Shown: in pieces, positions 59,039 to 64,000 of the stretch
Numbering within the stretch: position 1 is the stretch's first letter
Layout of the letters: each line of letters opens with the position of its first letter
NCBI RefSeq assembly: GCF_009913235.1
Contig: NZ_CP047897.1
Coordinates: forward strand, 2,251,501-2,315,500
Reading direction: 5' to 3'
Source: Nibribacter ruber
Lineage (GTDB): Bacteria > Bacteroidota > Bacteroidia > Cytophagales > Hymenobacteraceae
DNA: 64,000 nt
Made by a program: the position numbers and the translations under genes
Notes under the pieces: model-generated
What the model saw: the letters and a program-made list of their open reading frames with translations, nothing else
Database searches by the model: none
What the model was told of the DNA's origin: nothing

Positions 59039-62000
59039 GTGTTTACTAGAAGAAGAAAGCCTTTCATTCTTGCCTCTGCCGTAGGATTGGTGTCTTTGAC
59101 AGCATGGCTGTCTCAAGCCGAGCCTCACAAAAACATGTCCCTGCGCGACTGGAGAAGTCGCTTACACACCATCACCAACCTCACAGAGCAGCTTGAAAAT
59201 GAACCTCAACAGGATACTACACAAATAAAATACATTCCGTCGCGTAGGCCCAAGCTTCAGTTCAAGGACCGCGCTGGCGACCCTTTTTCCAATACCTTCT
59301 CCACCACCCCGCTCATTCTGCCGCCGCCCTCTAATTTAAAGATAGACGTGGTGCCAGATGACAGCCTCAAGCGCTATCAGATAAGGGAGCAGCTGGGAGA
59401 TCTGGATTACCGCACACCCAGTACCATGACCTTTGAGGAGTACTCACGGTACCAGCAGCGCGAATCCATTAGGAACTACTGGCGCACCAAATCAGCGACT
59501 TTAGACGAGCAAAACCCCGCCGCGCCCAGTCGTAGGCTAGTGCCGCGCATAGATGTAGGCGGCCGCACGTTTGACCGTCTCTTTGGCGGCAGCTTTGTGG
59601 ACATCAGGCCCAATGGTTTGGCCACGCTTAAGTTTGGGGCGCTCTTCAACAAGAATGAAAACCCGGCCATTCCCCTGCGCCAGCAGAGCGTGGGCGATTT
59701 TGAGTTTGACCAAAGCATTGCCCTCAACATTGACGGGCGCATTGGCGAAAAACTACGCATTACCGCCAACTGGGACACCAAGGCCAATTTTGACTTTGAG
59801 AACAACCTAAAGCTGGAGTACACTGGCTACCCAGAAGAGATCATCAGAAAGATTGAGGCCGGTAACGTGAGCATGCCCCTCAACAGCTCTTTGATTACCG
59901 GCGGGCAAAATCTATTCGGGTTAAAGACGCAACTGCAACTGGGTAAACTGTCCGTTACTGCCATTGCCGCCAACCAGCGGGGGAGCATTGACCAAGTCAA
60001 CATCCAGAACGGTGCCCAGAACCGCAATTTTGAGATACGGGCAGATGAATATGACGCCGACCGTCACTTCTTCCTGGCCCAGTTCTTTAGAGGCAAGTAT
60101 GACCAGTCGCTGCGGAATCTGCCTCTGGTGAACTCAGGCATTGTGATACGCCGTCTGGAGGTGTACATCACCAATGACAACCGCACCACTGAGAACCTGC
60201 GCAACATTGTGGCCCTCATGGACATTGGCGAGGCAGACCCGTTCAGGGATAGGTTTGATACCAACCAGCCTACCGGAGCCGCTGCAGGCAATAACCAGAA
60301 CGGCCTTTTTAACGCCATCAAAGGCCAACGCAACAACAACCAGGTAGAAAACTCTCTGGAGGCGCAGGGACTGCAGAAGGCGGTAGATTACGAACACGTG
60401 CGCGCCCGCCGCCTTGACCAACGCGAATACAAGTTCAACCCGCAGTTGGGCTACATCTCCTTGAACTCGGCGTTGCTGCCAGAGCAGGTGCTGGCCGTGG
60501 CATTTGAATACACCTTGAACGGTCGTACCTACAAAGTGGGCGAACTGCAGGATGATTACCAGAACGTAGCCGAAGACCAGGTAATTTTCCTGAAGATGCT
60601 GCGGGCCACCAATCCCAGCTTGCAGTTTCCTACCTGGGACCTGATGATGAAGAACGTGTACTCGCTCAACGCCAATCAGATTGAACGCCAAAACTTCCAA
60701 TTGAACATTGTCTACAAAGATGACCAGACCGGCGCTGACTTGACCAGTTTGCAGGAGGAATCCCGCATTAAAGGCATTCCATTGGTGCGCGTGTTCAATG
60801 TAGACAACGTGAATACCAACAATGACAAACCCGCCGACGGTAACTTTGACTTTTTAACCGGCATCACTATTGATCCCGAAAGCGGGCGCATTTACTTTCC
60901 TGAGGTAGAGCCCTTTGGCTCTTACCTGCAGAACAAGCTAGGCACAGGTCCAGAAGATCCGCTCACTGATAAATACGTTTTTCAGGCGCTGTATGACTCC
61001 ATTCAGACAGATGCGCAGCAGTTTTCCTCCAAAAACAAATTCTTTTTACGCGGCCGCTACCAAGCCTCCAGCACAGATGAAATTACCCTGCCCGGCATTA
61101 GAATAGCCGAAGGTTCTGTGGCCGTATACTCAGGTGGCACCCGTTTGGTGGAAGGCCAGGATTACCAGGTATTCTATGATTTAGGTCGCGTAAAAATATT
61201 GAATCCCAGCTACCTCAACAACGCCAACAACCTGCGCGTGACCTATGAGAAAGCCGACATTCTGAACGTGCAGCCGCGTACCCTCCTGGGCGCACGGTTT
61301 GACTATAAGGTAGACAATGACTTGATTATTGGCGCCACGGTCATGCACCAAGGAGAGCAGCCGTTTGTGAACCGCGTGAGCATTGGCGATGAGCCTACCA
61401 ACAACACCATCTACGGCTTTGACGTCAACTACCGCCGCGACTCGCGTCTCCTGACCAAACTCACCGATAAGCTTCCGTTCCTGACCACCAAAGCGCCTTC
61501 TACCGTGACGCTGGGTGCAGAATTTGCGCGTTTGGTGCCCAATACCACTAAGTTTGATGGCGAAGATGGCGTCTCTTACATTGATGACTTTGAGAACGCA
61601 GAGACGCCTTATTCTTTAGGAGGCTTCAATACTAACATCTGGCGGCTGGCGGCCACCCCTGCTCCCATCGCCAACGGGACATCTGGCTTAGAAACGGCCT
61701 TTAAGCGGGCTAAGATTGCCTGGTATACCATTGATCAGATTTACTACACCGCCAACGATCTGCGTCCTTCTAACATTACCAAGGAAGAACTGGAAAACCA
61801 TTACACGCGGGGCGTACAACGCAGAGAACTTTTCCCTAACCGGGACCCCGAAGCCAGCAACACCTTTGAGTATACCTTTGACCTGGCGTATTTCCCTTCT
61901 GAGCGGGGCCAGTACAACTACAACCCTGGTTTGATTGGCAACAACCGCCTGCCCGGTGACCCGCGTCAGAACTGGGGCGGCATTAGCCGTGAGATTTCCT

Positions 62001-64000
62001 TTGACAACAACTTTGACAACGCCAACATTGAGTATCTGGAGTTCTGGATGCTGGACCCGTTCATTGGCGGTGACCGCGGCAAAGTAAATGACAGCGAAGG
62101 CAACAACACCAACAACACCACCGGCGGCGAACTAATCTTCAACCTGGGCAACGTTTCTGAAGACCTGCTCAAAGACCAGCGCTATGAGTTTGAGAACGGC
62201 CTACCCACAGATCCTTCGCAGGCCACGACAGACCCAACCATCTGGGGCCGCGTAACCCGCAACCAGTTCCTGACGGATGCCTTTGACAACAACCCAGGCT
62301 CCAGACCATTCCAGGACATTGGCCTGGACGGCCTGAACAACGCAGAGGAGCGCAACTTCTTCACGGGCGTGTATGCCAACCTGCCAGACCCTTCTGGTGA
62401 TGATTTCCGCCACCACTTAGACGCTGACTATGATGCCCGCAATATTGGCATTCTGGGCCGTTACAAGAACTTCAACGGCATGGAAGGCAACTCACCAGTC
62501 AACAGCAACCAGTCTTCTTACGCCTTCCCAGACAAGGAAGACCTAAACCGAGACAACGTGATCAGTGACCTGGAGCAGTACTATGAATACAAGCTGAACC
62601 TGCGCCCTTCTACCATGAACGTGGGCCAGAACTACATTGTAGACAGAGTAGACACCTTGATCAATGGCAGTACCGTGAGCTGGTACCAGTTCAGGATTCC
62701 GGTGCGCAAGCCTACAGGCTCTGTAGGCGGCATTCAGGGATTCAAGTCCATCAGGTTCATGCGCATGTACATGACGCAGTTTGAGCAGCCGGTGGTGTTG
62801 CGCTTTGTGCAAATGCAGTTTGTGGCCAACCAATGGAGAACCTATAACTCTTTGCTGACCAACGGAGCGCCTTGCCAAGACTGTGACGCAGATGCAGACA
62901 ACTTTACGGTATCTACCGTCAATATTGAAGAAAACGGCGAAGTAGACGCGGGGACCATTCCGTATGTGCTGCCTCCGGGCGTAGAGCGCCAGCGGGATTA
63001 TTCTTCGGCCAACAACCGCCGCCAGAATGAGCAATCCTTGCAGTTGTGCGTGGAGAATTTGAGAGACAGCTTCAGTAAGGCGGTGTACAAGAACGTGTCT
63101 CAGGACATGCTCATTTACAAGCGCTTGAAGATGTACCTGCATGCCCAGAGCTCTACGGGCACGCAAAATGGTGAGATGGTGGCGTTCCTGCGCATAGGTT
63201 CTGACTTTACCCAGAACTACTATGAGTACGCCATCCCGCTGCAGATAACGCCAGAAGGCACCCGTGACCCTAACGCCATCTGGAACGAGGCCAACTTCAT
63301 TGACGTAGCCTTTGACGAGTTCGTGCGCGTGAAATCAGAACGGAACCGCGCCGGCTTTGACCTCACCAAACCATACTCTGTCACAGTGAACGGCAAAACC
63401 CTGACCGTAGTGGGGAACCCAGATTTCTCAGATGTGCAGAGTTTGATGATAGGCTTGCAGAACCCAACCACGGCAGACAGAGCCTCGCATTCGGTTTGTC
63501 TGTGGCTGAATGAACTGCGCGTCTCTGACTTTGACCGCAAAGCCGGTTGGGCCGCCACTGCCAGAGCTAACGTGAAACTCGCTGATTTTGCCAACATCAC
63601 GGCCACTGGTTCTTACACCACCGTGGGTTTTGGAGGCATACAGGAAAGAGCCGCCCAGCGCTCCAGAGAGAACACCGGCCAGTTTGACATCAACGCCAAC
63701 ATTGCCGCCGAAAAACTTCTGCCTGCCGGTACCGGCCTGGTGGTGCCTTTGTCTGTGCAATATGGAACCACCGTAGCAGAACCACGCTATGACCCGCTGG
63801 ACCGAGACACACCGCTAGACCTCTCCCTGGACAAGTTTGAAGAAGGGAATGAACGAGATGCCTACCGCAAGGAAGTCGTCAGTCAGACCACCACCAAGAG
63901 CATTAACCTGTTGAACGTGCGCAAGGAGAAGACTGATCCGGAGGCCAAGTCACGCCTGTATGACATTGAGAACCTCTCCTTCTCTTATGCTTACAGCGAG
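59039..64000 (+). CDS. sprA: T9SS outer-membrane translocon protein SprA, N-terminal 1654 codons
   Basis: An uninterrupted frame runs from a GTG at 59039 to the right edge, so the C-terminus is missing. The start follows the ruvA stop by 18 nt and gives a signal peptide (MFTRRRKPFILASAVGLVSL). Family features include NYWRTKSATLDEQNPAAP near residue 145, IDVGGRTFDRLFGGSFVDIR at about 170-190, repeated barrel strands, the DGVSYIDDFENAETPYSLGG segment (about 840-860) and SSANNRRQNEQSLQLCVENL. SprA forms the giant barrel through which T9SS substrates leave the periplasm; the CTD-bearing protein at 45767-47179 is a likely client. Confidence 0.93.
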   Translation, partial: MFTRRRKPFILASAVGLVSLTAWLSQAEPHKNMSLRDWRSRLHTITNLTEQLENEPQQDTTQIKYIPSRRPKLQFKDRAGDPFSNTFSTTPLILPPPSNLKIDVVPDDSLKRYQIREQLGDLDYRTPSTMTFEEYSRYQQRESIRNYWRTKSATLDEQNPAAPSRRLVPRIDVGGRTFDRLFGGSFVDIRPNGLATLKFGALFNKNENPAIPLRQQSVGDFEFDQSIALNIDGRIGEKLRITANWDTKANFDFENNLKLEYTGYPEEIIRKIEAGNVSMPLNSSLITGGQNLFGLKTQLQLGKLSVTAIAANQRGSIDQVNIQNGAQNRNFEIRADEYDADRHFFLAQFFRGKYDQSLRNLPLVNSGIVIRRLEVYITNDNRTTENLRNIVALMDIGEADPFRDRFDTNQPTGAAAGNNQNGLFNAIKGQRNNNQVENSLEAQGLQKAVDYEHVRARRLDQREYKFNPQLGYISLNSALLPEQVLAVAFEYTLNGRTYKVGELQDDYQNVAEDQVIFLKMLRATNPSLQFPTWDLMMKNVYSLNANQIERQNFQLNIVYKDDQTGADLTSLQEESRIKGIPLVRVFNVDNVNTNNDKPADGNFDFLTGITIDPESGRIYFPEVEPFGSYLQNKLGTGPEDPLTDKYVFQALYDSIQTDAQQFSSKNKFFLRGRYQASSTDEITLPGIRIAEGSVAVYSGGTRLVEGQDYQVFYDLGRVKILNPSYLNNANNLRVTYEKADILNVQPRTLLGARFDYKVDNDLIIGATVMHQGEQPFVNRVSIGDEPTNNTIYGFDVNYRRDSRLLTKLTDKLPFLTTKAPSTVTLGAEFARLVPNTTKFDGEDGVSYIDDFENAETPYSLGGFNTNIWRLAATPAPIANGTSGLETAFKRAKIAWYTIDQIYYTANDLRPSNITKEELENHYTRGVQRRELFPNRDPEASNTFEYTFDLAYFPSERGQYNYNPGLIGNNRLPGDPRQNWGGISREISFDNNFDNANIEYLEFWMLDPFIGGDRGKVNDSEGNNTNNTTGGELIFNLGNVSEDLLKDQRYEFENGLPTDPSQATTDPTIWGRVTRNQFLTDAFDNNPGSRPFQDIGLDGLNNAEERNFFTGVYANLPDPSGDDFRHHLDADYDARNIGILGRYKNFNGMEGNSPVNSNQSSYAFPDKEDLNRDNVISDLEQYYEYKLNLRPSTMNVGQNYIVDRVDTLINGSTVSWYQFRIPVRKPTGSVGGIQGFKSIRFMRMYMTQFEQPVVLRFVQMQFVANQWRTYNSLLTNGAPCQDCDADADNFTVSTVNIEENGEVDAGTIPYVLPPGVERQRDYSSANNRRQNEQSLQLCVENLRDSFSKAVYKNVSQDMLIYKRLKMYLHAQSSTGTQNGEMVAFLRIGSDFTQNYYEYAIPLQITPEGTRDPNAIWNEANFIDVAFDEFVRVKSERNRAGFDLTKPYSVTVNGKTLTVVGNPDFSDVQSLMIGLQNPTTADRASHSVCLWLNELRVSDFDRKAGWAATARANVKLADFANITATGSYTTVGFGGIQERAAQRSRENTGQFDINANIAAEKLLPAGTGLVVPLSVQYGTTVAEPRYDPLDRDTPLDLSLDKFEEGNERDAYRKEVVSQTTTKSINLLNVRKEKTDPEAKSRLYDIENLSFSYAYSE

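Overview
The window is a chromosomal segment of a Bacteroidota bacterium, most likely order Cytophagales, family Hymenobacteraceae (a Rufibacter/Nibribacter/Pontibacter-like organism). The evidence is a type IX secretion gene (sprA) and a T9SS-sorted protein, a CarboxypepD_reg/plug/barrel TonB-dependent receptor, TAnnTTTG (-7) promoter boxes, and a 14-gene complex I operon with a short NuoG. The genus is an inference from overall protein flavour. I see no rRNA, tRNA, CRISPR array, insertion sequence or prophage.

Layout. 1-9 kb: a truncated outer-membrane barrel gene, small secreted or anchored proteins, a nucleotidyltransferase-like protein with a metallophosphoesterase, a methyltransferase, and pruA (proline catabolism). 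A 1.2-kb repeat-filled gap follows. 9-19 kb: a TonB-dependent receptor, aspS, an alpha/beta hydrolase with a LytS/LytTR-type two-component pair, and a ClC channel/transporter with CBS domains. 19-33 kb: the complete nuoA-N operon on the minus strand, with a good promoter upstream of nuoA and a strong terminator after nuoN. 33-43 kb: a secreted protein, tadA, sodA, a DUF2339/DUF3999 pair, a large BNR/sortilin-like secreted protein, and mscL. 43-52 kb: rlmN with a thioesterase, a T9SS-sorted repeat protein, an LD-carboxypeptidase, an M28 lipoprotein overlapping cysS, and a membrane-anchored EEP-family protein. 52-64 kb: a tight tatA-gatA-lytic transglycosylase cluster, maeB, ruvA, and the 5' 4.96 kb of sprA, which runs off the right edge.

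Most genes are housekeeping: respiration (nuo, maeB, pruA), translation (aspS, cysS, tadA, rlmN, gatA), envelope and secretion (tatA, sprA, transglycosylase, LD-carboxypeptidase, mscL) and oxidative stress (sodA).

The most unusual signal lies between the genes. A 38-bp palindrome (left arm CGTTTTTGGCCTGTTTTC, 2-bp centre, complementary right arm) occurs 26 times in 64 kb, always intergenic, about one per 2.5 kb. It sits beside true terminators, inside the nuo operon (including 3 nt from the nuoB start), between convergent genes and ahead of promoters. Some copies carry locus-specific outer arms that still pair; the best is a perfect 27-bp stem. Several other palindromic elements (a CCCCTCAAGGGG-centred element, a 92-bp GTCATCC inverted repeat, GC-rich hairpins) are present. 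I regard this repeat landscape as the best candidate for something under-described here. No obvious new defence or biosynthetic system is visible.
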